Shown here: piece by piece, positions 1 through 7,917 of the stretch | Position numbering within the stretch: the first letter of the stretch is position 1 | How the letters are laid out: the number at the start of each line of letters is the position of its first letter | Assembly: GCA_900550685.1 (NCBI GenBank) | Contig: URTS01000016.1 | Location: forward strand, 1-20,447 | DNA length: 20,447 nt | Direction: 5' to 3' | From: an uncultured Oscillibacter sp. | GTDB lineage: Bacteria > Bacillota > Clostridia > Oscillospirales > Oscillospiraceae | Notes under the pieces: model-generated | Databases searched by the model: none | Seen by the model: the letters and a program-made list of their open reading frames with translations, nothing else | Told to the model about the DNA's origin: nothing | Position numbers and translations under genes: made by a program

Positions 1-514
1 TGCCCAGCATGTCCTTCCCCTGGAGCAGCCCCACCCCGAACATGACGGCGCATACGGAGAGGCACAGGAAGGAGAGGGAGCGTGAGATCTCCCCCATCTT
101 CCGCTGGAGGGGGGTGGGCTGGGTCTCTCCCTCCAGCAGCAGGCCGGCGATGCGGCCCATCTGTGTGTCCATGCCGGTGGCGGTGACCACGGCCTCGTTT
201 ATGCCGGTTTTCCGGCGGGCGGCGTCCAGCTTGGCCCGGTAGCCGGGGAAGTGCAGGGGGTCGGCGGCGGTGAGTTTGCCGTTCAGTTCCCGGAAGGAGC
301 CGGGGTCCAGCACGCTGCTGAGCCGGTAATAGGCCCCCATGGGGAAGTGATAGCCGCACAGGGGGCAGACGGACAGCGCCGCCGCCACGTCCTTCCGCTG
401 GCTCTCCCCGCCGCAGTGGGGGCAGGTGACCAGCTTTTCACCGGGGACGTAATTCTCCCGCATGGCCTTCATGGCCAGCAGCCGGGCCCGGCGCTTTGCA
501 AATATATTTTCCAT
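1..514 (-). CDS. accD: AccD N-terminus running in frame into a P-type cation ATPase segment (chimeric, partial)
   Basis: This reading frame starts at 514, three bases after the accC stop, and is open to the window edge (171 codons). Residues 1 to about 108 are the start of the acetyl-CoA carboxylase carboxyltransferase beta subunit. They show a four-cysteine zinc ribbon (C31, C34, C50, C53), then DPLHFPGYRAKL and KTGINEAVVT, as in AccD. AccD should continue with a glycine-rich core such as GVMDxxFMGGSMGSVVGE. Instead, from about residue 109 the frame reads VVTATGMDTQMGRIAGLL, then TPLQRKM and a hydrophobic segment (about 147-164). That matches the actuator-to-M3 region of PMCA/LMCA-type calcium ATPases. 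Neither the AccD catalytic core nor the ATPase DKTGT motif lies in the window. The switch point is VVT-x-TG, which both families share, so short-homology misjoining is likely. A real fusion cannot be excluded. Confidence 0.8.
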   Translation of the reverse strand, partial: MENIFAKRRARLLAMKAMRENYVPGEKLVTCPHCGGESQRKDVAAALSVCPLCGYHFPMGAYYRLSSVLDPGSFRELNGKLTAADPLHFPGYRAKLDAARRKTGINEAVVTATGMDTQMGRIAGLLLEGETQPTPLQRKMGEISRSLSFLCLSVCAVMFGVGLLQGKDMLG

Positions 515-517
515 GGA

Positions 518-1896
<1,379 letters not shown>

Positions 1897-1903
<7 letters not shown>

Positions 1904-2310
1904 GGCTTATAACCAAACAGCCCGTCGCCGAAGGATACCAGTGCACCGTTTTCCTTCAGAATGGCTGTGATCTCGCAGTCGCAGGGGGCCGTGACCTCGC
2001 TCATCATCTTCATAGCCTCCAGCAGACACAGGGGCTGGCCCTTTTTCACCCGGTCCCCCACCTGTACAAAGGGGGGCTGGTCCGGGGTGGGGGCGGCGTA
2101 AAAAGTGCCCACCATGGGGGCGGTGACGGTCTCGCCCTCCGGCGCTTTCGGCGCGGGGACGGCGGGGGCAGGCGCTGATGCCGGGACTGCCGGTGCGGCG
2201 GTAAGGCTCCGCTCTAGCTCTATGGTAAATTCCTGGGTGGACAGCTTCAGCTTTGTCAGGGAACTGCCTTCAAAACAAGCCAGGAAATCTTTCAGTTCTT
2301 GATTGGTCAT
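1897..2310 (-). CDS. accB: Biotin carboxyl carrier protein of acetyl-CoA carboxylase
   Basis: AccB carries the biotin that shuttles carboxyl groups from AccC to the AccDA carboxyltransferase. The 137-residue protein has a short N-terminal helical domain (about 1-35), an Ala/Pro-rich flexible linker (about 38-57, typical of BCCP), and a C-terminal biotinyl domain. The biotinylation motif is EAMKMM, with K101 as the predicted modified lysine, followed by VTAPCDCEI. Length and order are normal for the family. The ATG follows an AGGAAAGGACAT-like ribosome site after the acpP stop, leaving a gap of 60 bases. The stop overlaps the accC start. No fabZ or other fab gene lies between accB and accC, unlike the long fab-acc clusters of many Clostridia. 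Confidence 0.96.
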
Positions 2311-2370
2311 GGAATGTCCTTTCCTTGTGGGCCGGACCGCCGGAGGGATCGTCCCTCCGGCGGCAGACCG

Positions 2371-2601
2371 TCAGTTCTTGTGGGCGGCCAGGTAGGCCAT
2401 GATATCGCCCACGGTTTTGAGATTGGCGGCGTCCTCCTCGGCGATGGAGATGCCGGCAGCCTCCTCCAGGGCCATCACCAGCTCCACGGCGGCCAGGGAA
2501 TCGGCCCCCAGGTCGTCGGCCAGAGAGGCGGCGGGGGTCACGGCTTCGGCATCGCAGCCCAGGGTCTCCACGATGATATCGCGCACTTTTTCAAATTCCA
2601 T
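2371..2601 (-). CDS. acpP: Acyl carrier protein
   Basis: This is a 76-residue acidic acyl carrier protein. It carries growing acyl chains as thioesters on a phosphopantetheine arm during type II fatty-acid synthesis. The attachment motif is LGADSLAAVEL with S35 as the modified serine. Helix I (about 3-14) and the D/E-rich surface of helix II are as expected, and the length is standard. The start is set by a clear AAGGAGA site eight bases upstream of the ATG. It is the first gene of the acc operon and is preceded by a strong promoter and an unusual AT-rich box array. The neighbouring carboxylase subunits make the malonyl-CoA whose malonyl group ends up on this carrier. It could be one of several ACP paralogues in the genome, but its context argues for the primary fatty-acid ACP. 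Confidence 0.96.
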   Translation of the reverse strand: MEFEKVRDIIVETLGCDAEAVTPAASLADDLGADSLAAVELVMALEEAAGISIAEEDAANLKTVGDIMAYLAAHKN

Positions 2602-2636
2602 GATGGGGTCTCCTTGTGTTTCAAAAATCGGTCCTA

Positions 2637-2674
2637 TTTAATTAAAAATATTTACTTAAAATAATTTAATTAAA
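2637..2674 (-). promoter_or_regulatory. Three 10-bp AT palindromes at 14-bp spacing in the acpP leader (candidate operator)
   Basis: Three boxes begin at 2637, 2651 and 2665: TTTAATTAAA, TTTACTTAAA and TTTAATTAAA. The outer two are perfect palindromes and the middle one differs by one base. They lie just downstream of the predicted transcription start (about +8 to +45), where a repressor would block elongation or promoter clearance. Fatty-acid operons in Firmicutes are commonly repressed by FapR or the MarR-type FabT, but these boxes do not match either consensus I know. The regulator is therefore unknown. Confidence 0.6.
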
Positions 2675-2687
2675 AGAACTGAAGCGT

Positions 2688-2716
2688 ATTGTAGCGGCTC
2701 TCGACCCGTTTGTCAA
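2688..2716 (-). promoter_or_regulatory. Sigma-A promoter of the acpP-acc operon
   Basis: Reading on the minus strand, a perfect -35 TTGACA (2711-2716) is followed by exactly 17 bases and then -10 TACAAT (2688-2693). Transcription should start near 2681, giving a leader of about 80 bases before the acpP ATG. The rlmI terminator lies directly upstream, so the operon is insulated. Confidence 0.9.
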
Positions 2717-2732
2717 GATTTTTTCTGTAAAG

Positions 2733-2772
2733 AAAAAGGAAAAAGGACTTGCATGCGGTCACATACAAGTCC
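2733..2772 (-). terminator. Rho-independent terminator of rlmI
   Basis: On the minus strand, the stem GGACTTGTATG / CATGCAAGTCC (one G-T wobble, six-base loop) is followed by TTTTTCCTTTTTC. It lies 22 bases after the rlmI stop and directly upstream of the acpP promoter. Confidence 0.8.
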
Positions 2773-2794
2773 CTTTTGTATATTGGAATCGAAA

Positions 2795-4024
2795 TTATAC
2801 GACCTGGAATAGATAGAACTTCAGATAGTCCGTCTCCTCCACACCCCAGAGGATGGGATGGTCGCAGGCTTGCTGCCGGGCTTCGATCTGCCGCAGCTGC
2901 ACTCCGGCATCATGGGCGGCGGAGCGGAGCATGGCCTCAAATTTTTCCGCCGTGGCAAAATGGGAACAGGAGCAGGTGGCCAGATACCCGCCCCGAGGCA
3001 GCAGCTTCATGGCCCGGTAGTTGATCTCCTTGTAGCCGGTGATGGCGTTGGTCACGGTTTTCCGGCTCTTGGTGAAGGCAGGCGGGTCCAGGATGATGAA
3101 ATCGTACTTCACCGGTTCCTTTTCCAGCTGGGGCAGCAGGTCGAACACATTGGCCGCCACGCAGTCCATAATATCGGATACGCCGTTGCGGGCCGCGTTG
3201 GCCCGGGCCATCTCCACGGCGGATTCCGACACGTCCACCGCCGTTACGTGCCTGGCGCCGCCCAGGGCGGCGTTCAGGGCGAAGGAGCCGGTGTGGGTGA
3301 AGCAGTCCAACACAGTCTTGCCCGCTGCAAGACGGCCCACCGCCCGGCGGTTGTACTTCTGGTCCAGGAAAAAGCCGGTTTTCTGGCCGTTTTCCACGTC
3401 CACCAGATACTTGACCCCGTTTTCCACGATCTCCACCACCGGGCTGTCCGGCACGGTTTCGCCGGGGAGGGCGTACCAGCCCTTGCCCTGGGGCAGGCCC
3501 TCCTTGTCCCGGAGGGCCACGTCGTTCCGCAGGAACACGCCCCGGATGGGCTGGCCGTCCTGCCGCAGAATGTCCACCAGGGCGGGTAGCAGGGTGTCCT
3601 GCAAGCGCTCCATGCCCACGGACAGCACCTGGACGCTGAGCAGATCGTGGAATTTGTCCACCGTCAGGCCGGGGAAGGCGTCCGCCTCGCCGAAAATGAC
3701 CCGGCAGGCGTCCAGGTCCGCCGGGTCCATGACGGATTTCCGGTAGTCCCAGGCCCATTGCAGCTTCCGCCGCCAGAAGGCCTCGTCAAAGCGGTCGTTG
3801 GCGTTCCGGGAGATGAGCCGCACCCGGATCTTGGAGTGCTGGGAGAGAAAGCCGGTGCCCAGATACCGGCCCTTTTTGCTCACCACGTCCACCAGCCCGC
3901 CGTTGACCGTTTCACCTTCTGTGTTCAGGATCTCCGCGTCGTATACCCAGGGGTGGCCCTTCACAATGGCGGCCTCCGCCTTGGGGGTGACGGTATAAAT
4001 GGGATAGCCCCGCTCCATTTTCAT
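2795..4024 (-). CDS. rlmI: Class I SAM-dependent rRNA methyltransferase, RlmI-like
   Basis: This is probably a 23S rRNA m5C methyltransferase of the RlmI (YccW) family, which modifies C1962 in E. coli. The protein has 409 residues. An N-terminal PUA-like domain (about 8-90) includes KGHPWVYDAEI. A central domain is followed by the KTGFFLDQ signature (215-222) and a Rossmann methyltransferase fold with VLDCFTHTGSFAL (238-250), AVDVSESA (262-269), the catalytic-region LDPPAF (312-317) and CSCSHF (351-356). I chose the ATG at 4024 because AAAGGAG lies eight bases upstream. A longer frame to 4093 has no ribosome site and overlaps the promoter. The gene stands alone between its own extended -10 promoter and its own terminator. 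The precise target base is inferred from the family. Confidence 0.92.
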   Translation of the reverse strand: MKMERGYPIYTVTPKAEAAIVKGHPWVYDAEILNTEGETVNGGLVDVVSKKGRYLGTGFLSQHSKIRVRLISRNANDRFDEAFWRRKLQWAWDYRKSVMDPADLDACRVIFGEADAFPGLTVDKFHDLLSVQVLSVGMERLQDTLLPALVDILRQDGQPIRGVFLRNDVALRDKEGLPQGKGWYALPGETVPDSPVVEIVENGVKYLVDVENGQKTGFFLDQKYNRRAVGRLAAGKTVLDCFTHTGSFALNAALGGARHVTAVDVSESAVEMARANAARNGVSDIMDCVAANVFDLLPQLEKEPVKYDFIILDPPAFTKSRKTVTNAITGYKEINYRAMKLLPRGGYLATCSCSHFATAEKFEAMLRSAAHDAGVQLRQIEARQQACDHPILWGVEETDYLKFYLFQVV

Positions 4025-4058
4025 AAGCTGTGCTCCTTTTAGGCTTGATTTCCGGGCC

Positions 4059-4067
4059 AGTATAGCA
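4059..4067 (-). promoter_or_regulatory. Extended -10 promoter of rlmI
   Basis: The minus strand reads TGC-TATACT, a TGn-extended -10, 35 bases before the rlmI start. No good TTGACA is present. A TTTTC tract (rc of 4078-4082) sits about 18 bases upstream of the -10, as at several other promoters in this window. Confidence 0.6.
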
Positions 4068-4163
4068 CAATTCCAGGGAAAACGCCATACCATGAAGCAG
4101 ACAGAATTTCACCACAACAAAAAATGCTCTGCACATTCATCATCTGTATGGGAGGGAACTCTG

Positions 4164-4907
4164 ATGCCCATTGTGTTTTTAAGTCCGTCCACCCAGGACT
4201 GGAACCCCTATGTCACCGGCAGCGGCAGTGAGGAATACTGGATGAATCAGATCGCCGACGCCATGGAGCCCTATCTGCGGTCTAACGGCATCCGCTTCCG
4301 CCGCAACGATCCGGACACCTCGGCGGCGGCCGCCATCCGGGAGGCCAACAGCGGCTATTATGACTTCTACCTGGCCCTCCATTCCAACGCCATCGGGAAT
4401 GGGGAGCCCCAGACCACCGCCCGGGGCATCATCGCCTTTTACTATCCCGGCAGCACCGGGGGACAGCGGGGCGCGGAGCTGATCGCGGAAAACCTGCGGG
4501 AAATTTATCCCCTGCCCAACCGGGTGTCCACCCGGGCCACCACCACCCTGGGAGAGGTGGCCCGGTCCCGGTTCCCGGCGGTGCTGGTGGAGATCGGCTA
4601 CCATGACAACTATTCCGACGCCCTCTGGCTGGAGAGCCATGTGGAGGATGTGGCCCGGCAGCTTGTCAAGGCGCTGACGGAGTACTTCGGCCTGCCCTTC
4701 ATCCAGCCCATGGACCCGGTGCGGGGCACCGTCCGGGTAAGCTACGGGACGCTGAACCTCCGCAGCACCCCGTCCTCCTCCGGCACCGTCATCGCCAACC
4801 TGCCCAACGGCGCGGAGGTGACGGTTTACGGCGAGTGGAATGGGTGGTATGTGGTGCAATACGGAGATCAGGTGGGATACGCCGCCGCGGCCTATATCGA
4901 CGTGTAG
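4164..4907 (+). CDS. N-acetylmuramoyl-L-alanine amidase (Amidase_3-like) with C-terminal SH3 domain
   Basis: This is a putative cell-wall amidase of 247 residues. The ATG at 4164 is chosen over an in-frame ATG at 4092 because GGAGGG lies seven bases upstream. An Amidase_3-like domain (about 2-185) is followed by a bacterial SH3 domain (about 192-247, RVSYGTLNLRSTPSSSGTV...GYAAAAYIDV), which usually binds peptidoglycan. Family landmarks are a glutamate in SEEYWMNQIADAM, the zinc histidine in LALHSNAIG and the catalytic-type glutamate in VLVEIGYHDN. The first zinc-ligand motif (normally PGHGG) reads SPSTQDWNP, without histidine. There is no signal peptide or membrane anchor. It could be a mother-cell or spore lytic enzyme, a phage-derived lysin, or a binding protein with weak catalysis. 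It is monocistronic, with no convincing promoter or terminator of its own. Confidence 0.82.
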   Translation: MPIVFLSPSTQDWNPYVTGSGSEEYWMNQIADAMEPYLRSNGIRFRRNDPDTSAAAAIREANSGYYDFYLALHSNAIGNGEPQTTARGIIAFYYPGSTGGQRGAELIAENLREIYPLPNRVSTRATTTLGEVARSRFPAVLVEIGYHDNYSDALWLESHVEDVARQLVKALTEYFGLPFIQPMDPVRGTVRVSYGTLNLRSTPSSSGTVIANLPNGAEVTVYGEWNGWYVVQYGDQVGYAAAAYIDV

Positions 4908-4970
4908 GGCGGAAAGAGCCCAGGTGGATTCCTAATAAAAAATGATTCCGTCAAATTTACGGTAAATGAC

Positions 4971-4999
4971 TTGACATAACTTCACCTTCTGATTAAACT
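4971..4999 (+). promoter_or_regulatory. Sigma-A-type promoter of rny
   Basis: A perfect -35 TTGACA (4971-4976), a 17-base spacer and a -10 TAAACT (4994-4999, 4 of 6 matches) lie 132 bases before the rny start. The leader is therefore about 125 bases long and contains a stable hairpin. Confidence 0.6.
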
Positions 5000-5015
5000 A
5001 TACAGGGATCATTAT

Positions 5016-5035
5016 AGGCGGAAAGGGGTCCGCCT
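5016..5035 (+). promoter_or_regulatory. GC-rich hairpin in the rny leader
   Basis: A perfect 7-bp stem (AGGCGGA / TCCGCCT) with loop AAGGGG lies about ten bases after the predicted start of transcription. It is followed by GTTTGTGTTCT, which is T-rich but not a clean run. It may protect the 5' end of the message or act as a weak attenuator. The function is inferred from position only. Confidence 0.4.
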
Positions 5036-5131
5036 GTTTGTGTTCTGAACCGTGCCGGTCAGCCCTGCGGCAGATCGGACGGTGAATTTTATGGCGTTTT
5101 ACGCTGAAATCAGAAGGAAGGAATCACATCT

Positions 5132-6661
5132 ATGACCATCATTGTAGGCATTGCTTGCTTGGCAATCGGTGCGGTGGTTGGCTTCCTCTATCGTAAGAGT
5201 GTGTCTGAAAAAAAGATCTCCAGCGCTGAAGAAGAAAGTCTGCGCATTGTAAACGAAGCAATCCGCACCGCCGAGAGCAAGAAGAAGGAAGCGCTGCTGG
5301 AAGCCAAGGAAGAGATCCTGAAAAGCCGTACTGATTACGAGAAGGAAGAAAAATCCCGCAGAGCCGATCTGCAACGGCAGGAAAACCGTTTGCAGCAGAA
5401 GGAAGAAAACCTGGACCGCAAGCTGGAGACCATTGAGAAGAAGGAAGAATCTCTGGCTCAGAAGCACGCGGCCATGGAGAAGGAACAGGAGGAGATCCAC
5501 ACCATCAAGCAGAGCCAGACGGCTATGCTGGAAAAGATCTCCGGCTTTACCGCTGACGAGGCAAAGGATTACCTCATCCAGCAGGTGGAGAGCGAAGTGA
5601 CCCATGAGACTGCCCTCAAGATCAAAGAGGTGGAGTCCCGGATGAAGGAGGAGTGCGAGACCCGCGCACGCGAGGTTGTGGCCCAGGCCATTCAGCGCTG
5701 CGCAGCCGACTCCGTGGCTGAGCTGACCGTCAGTGTGGTTCCCCTGCCCAATGACGAGATGAAAGGCCGCATCATTGGCCGCGAGGGCCGCAACATCCGG
5801 ACCATCGAGACGCTGACGGGCGTGGACCTCATCATCGACGACACGCCGGAGGCCATCACCGTCTCCTGCTTTGAGCCTGTCCGCCGGGAGATCGCCCGGC
5901 TGGCCCTGGAAAAGCTCATTGCCGACGGCCGCATCCACCCCACCCACATTGAGGAGATGGTGGAGAAGGCCCGCCGTGAGGTGGAGGCCACCATCAAGGC
6001 CGAGGGCGAGCGCGCCATGTTTGAATGCGGCATCCGCAACCTTCACCCCGAGCTGGTGAAGATGCTGGGCCGCCTCCATTACCGCACCAGCTATGGCCAG
6101 AACGTTTTGCAGCATTCCATCGAGGTCTCCCACATCGCCGGCATGATGGCCGCCGAACTGGGGGCTGATGTCCAGACCGCCAAGCGGGCCGGTCTGCTCC
6201 ATGATCTGGGCAAGTCCGTGGACCACGAGATGGAGGGTACCCATGTGCAGCTGGGCGTGGAATTTGCCCGGAAATACAAGGAGAAAGAGGACATCATCCA
6301 CGCCATCGAGGCCCACCACAACGATGTGGAGCCTCGCACCATCGTGGCCTGCCTGGTGCAGGCGGCGGACGCCATTTCCGCGGCCCGTCCCGGCGCACGG
6401 CGGGAGAATCTGGAGAACTACATCAAGCGGCTGGAGCAGCTTGAAAGCATCGCCACCTCCTTCCACGGTGTGGAAAAGGCTTATGCCATTCAGGCTGGCC
6501 GCGAGGTCCGGGTCATGGTGAAGCCGGAGCAGGTCAACGAGGACCAGATGGTGATTCTGGCCCGGGACCTGGCCAAGAAGATCGAGGAAGAGATGGAATA
6601 TCCCGGCCAGATCAAGGTCAACCTCATCCGCGAGACGAAGTGCGTCGAATACGCAAAGTAA
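5132..6661 (+). CDS. rny: Ribonuclease Y, membrane-anchored endoribonuclease
   Basis: RNase Y starts mRNA decay in Firmicutes by single-strand endonucleolytic cleavage and works at the inner face of the membrane. The 509-residue protein has the standard layout: one N-terminal transmembrane segment (about 2-20), a long charged coiled coil (about 25-190), a KH RNA-binding domain with the GRIIGREGRN loop (212-221), and an HD hydrolase domain with LLHDLGKS (355-362; metal ligands H357 and D358). The C-terminus, YPGQIKVNLIRETKCVEYAK, is highly typical. The ribosome site GGAAGGAA lies about ten bases before the ATG. Codon use in the coiled-coil region is less GC-biased (GAA, AAG) than in neighbouring genes, which fits its composition. 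It has its own promoter upstream and a strong terminator 12 bases downstream. Confidence 0.97.
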   Translation: MTIIVGIACLAIGAVVGFLYRKSVSEKKISSAEEESLRIVNEAIRTAESKKKEALLEAKEEILKSRTDYEKEEKSRRADLQRQENRLQQKEENLDRKLETIEKKEESLAQKHAAMEKEQEEIHTIKQSQTAMLEKISGFTADEAKDYLIQQVESEVTHETALKIKEVESRMKEECETRAREVVAQAIQRCAADSVAELTVSVVPLPNDEMKGRIIGREGRNIRTIETLTGVDLIIDDTPEAITVSCFEPVRREIARLALEKLIADGRIHPTHIEEMVEKARREVEATIKAEGERAMFECGIRNLHPELVKMLGRLHYRTSYGQNVLQHSIEVSHIAGMMAAELGADVQTAKRAGLLHDLGKSVDHEMEGTHVQLGVEFARKYKEKEDIIHAIEAHHNDVEPRTIVACLVQAADAISAARPGARRENLENYIKRLEQLESIATSFHGVEKAYAIQAGREVRVMVKPEQVNEDQMVILARDLAKKIEEEMEYPGQIKVNLIRETKCVEYAK

Positions 6662-6673
6662 TTATCTGTCGAA

Positions 6674-6708
6674 AAAATCCCCCAAGGAATCATTCCTTGG
6701 GGGATTTT
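6674..6708. terminator. Strong bidirectional terminator between rny and the lipoprotein gene
   Basis: A perfect stem of about 17 bp (AAAATCCCCCAAGGAAT and its complement, one-base loop) has A and T tracts on both sides. It can stop rny from the left and the convergent lipoprotein gene from the right. Confidence 0.92.
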
Positions 6709-6754
6709 GCTGTAAAGGGACGTTTTCAGGGAGCAACGGGTAGTTCCGGCGGGG

Positions 6755-7813
6755 TCAATGAAATAGTTCGTCGGCGATCCGCAGCTGAAGCCGGAAATAA
6801 GGACCGTTATCGGCGATGCCGGTGTGGCTGGTGTCGGCGGTAAACAGAAAATAGGCATCATCTTCCCCTTTCAGCGGGTCCTCCGATAGCCGGTCGGTGT
6901 CCAGCGTCAGGGTCAGGACTACATTGTTTCCCTCCTGGGCAATCTCCGCTTTCTTTATCAGCACACAGCTGCCGGCCAGCTCCCCGGCGGGGAAGTCCTC
7001 CGGGTACAGGGAACCATAGCTGTGCAGATAATCGGTGGTGACGCCATCAGCCAGCTTGCCGCTGTCCAGGAAGGTGTCGTAAAACGTGATGGAGAGCACA
7101 TTCCCGTTTTCCGGGAGGGACACCAGGGTATAGGGGATCTCGCAGTAGGCGGCCACAAAATCGCTGCCGTCAGCCAGGGGGGCAAAGGCCACGGTAACGC
7201 CCCCTGCATCGACCTGGGCGGAGCGGACAGCCTCCCGGCGGCCCTGCATCCCCATGTAGTAGCTTTCTCCAGCGCCTGCCCAATAGGTGTCGGAACTGCT
7301 GGTAGCGCCGCTGCCGTAAGCGTCGTAATTCAGGGGCATCCCCTGTTCATCGTAGACCAGGCTCAACGAGACGTTTTCTACGTGAGGGAAGCCCGGTACG
7401 CCGTTGAAGTTGTTGGGGCCGCCGGTGACCACCTCAACGCTGGCCTGCCCTTGAATCTCGCAGTTCAGCAGCGGTTCATACAGAAACAGCATCCGGCGGC
7501 GGATACCGCTTTGGCCATAGACCCAGTCCAGCATAGGGGCATACGTATCACGGTCGATCTGTACCAGAAAATCCCCCTCGTAAGGGGTAATGGTCAGGCT
7601 TTCCGGAGGAAAAGGGTCAGGGTCGGCGGCATAGAGGGCCCGGACCTCCTCCTCGGTAGTCACAGGGGTGAAGGTGCCGGACGGTTCCGGGGGCGTGTCG
7701 GTTTGGGCTTCGCTGTCATCCGGGGGTGGGGCATCCTTGGCGGGGGCGGTCCCGCAGGCGGTCAGGCTCAACAGCAGCAAAAGGGCAGTCAGGAAGGAGA
7801 GATGCTTTTTCAT
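6755..7813 (-). CDS. Putative secreted lipoprotein of unknown function
   Basis: I do not recognise a family. The 352-residue protein begins with a lipoprotein signal peptide (MKKHLSFLTALLLLLSLTAC), with lipobox LTAC and predicted lipidated C20. A low-complexity Ala/Pro/Asp/Glu linker follows (about 22-52), as is usual for surface-anchored domains. The rest is a mixed, probably beta-rich domain without transmembrane segments. It includes a Gly/Asn stretch GGPNNFNGVPGF, and the C-terminus has DTSHTGIADNGPYFRLQLRIADELFH. I chose the ATG at 7813 over one at 7831 because AAAGGA lies nine bases before it and the signal peptide begins there. It probably folds outside the cell membrane. Its neighbour is an XRE-type membrane regulator on the same strand, but a promoter between them suggests separate transcription. 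Confidence 0.8.
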   Translation of the reverse strand: MKKHLSFLTALLLLLSLTACGTAPAKDAPPPDDSEAQTDTPPEPSGTFTPVTTEEEVRALYAADPDPFPPESLTITPYEGDFLVQIDRDTYAPMLDWVYGQSGIRRRMLFLYEPLLNCEIQGQASVEVVTGGPNNFNGVPGFPHVENVSLSLVYDEQGMPLNYDAYGSGATSSSDTYWAGAGESYYMGMQGRREAVRSAQVDAGGVTVAFAPLADGSDFVAAYCEIPYTLVSLPENGNVLSITFYDTFLDSGKLADGVTTDYLHSYGSLYPEDFPAGELAGSCVLIKKAEIAQEGNNVVLTLTLDTDRLSEDPLKGEDDAYFLFTADTSHTGIADNGPYFRLQLRIADELFH

Positions 7814-7861
7814 AGCGGCACATCCTTTCATGATTGGGTCTTATTGTCTGATGGTACTGAC

Positions 7862-7870
7862 AATATAACA
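7862..7870 (-). promoter_or_regulatory. Extended -10 promoter of the lipoprotein gene
   Basis: The minus strand reads TGT-TATATT, with a TTTTC tract (rc of 7882-7886) about 19 bases upstream. It lies 49 bases before the lipoprotein start. There is no clear -35 hexamer. Confidence 0.45.
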
Positions 7871-7917
7871 GCCAAAACCCGGAAAAGCTTTACGAAATTG
7901 TGAAGAATAGTAACGAA

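Noticed and set aside
2637..2716. FapR or FabT operator in the acpP control region
   Set aside because: The AT boxes do not match the consensus sites of either regulator as I know them, so no regulator is named.
4025..4163. Sporulation or sigma-A promoter for the amidase gene
   Set aside because: No pair of hexamers at proper spacing was found on the plus strand. The regulation of this gene remains open.
4908..4970. Terminator after the amidase gene
   Set aside because: The only inverted repeat (CCGT/ACGG around AAATTTG) has a four-base stem and no T run.
5099..6466. 455-codon open frame antisense to rny
   Set aside because: It lies wholly opposite a well-supported RNase Y gene. Its Leu/His/Gly-rich composition is what antisense of a coiled-coil gene gives.
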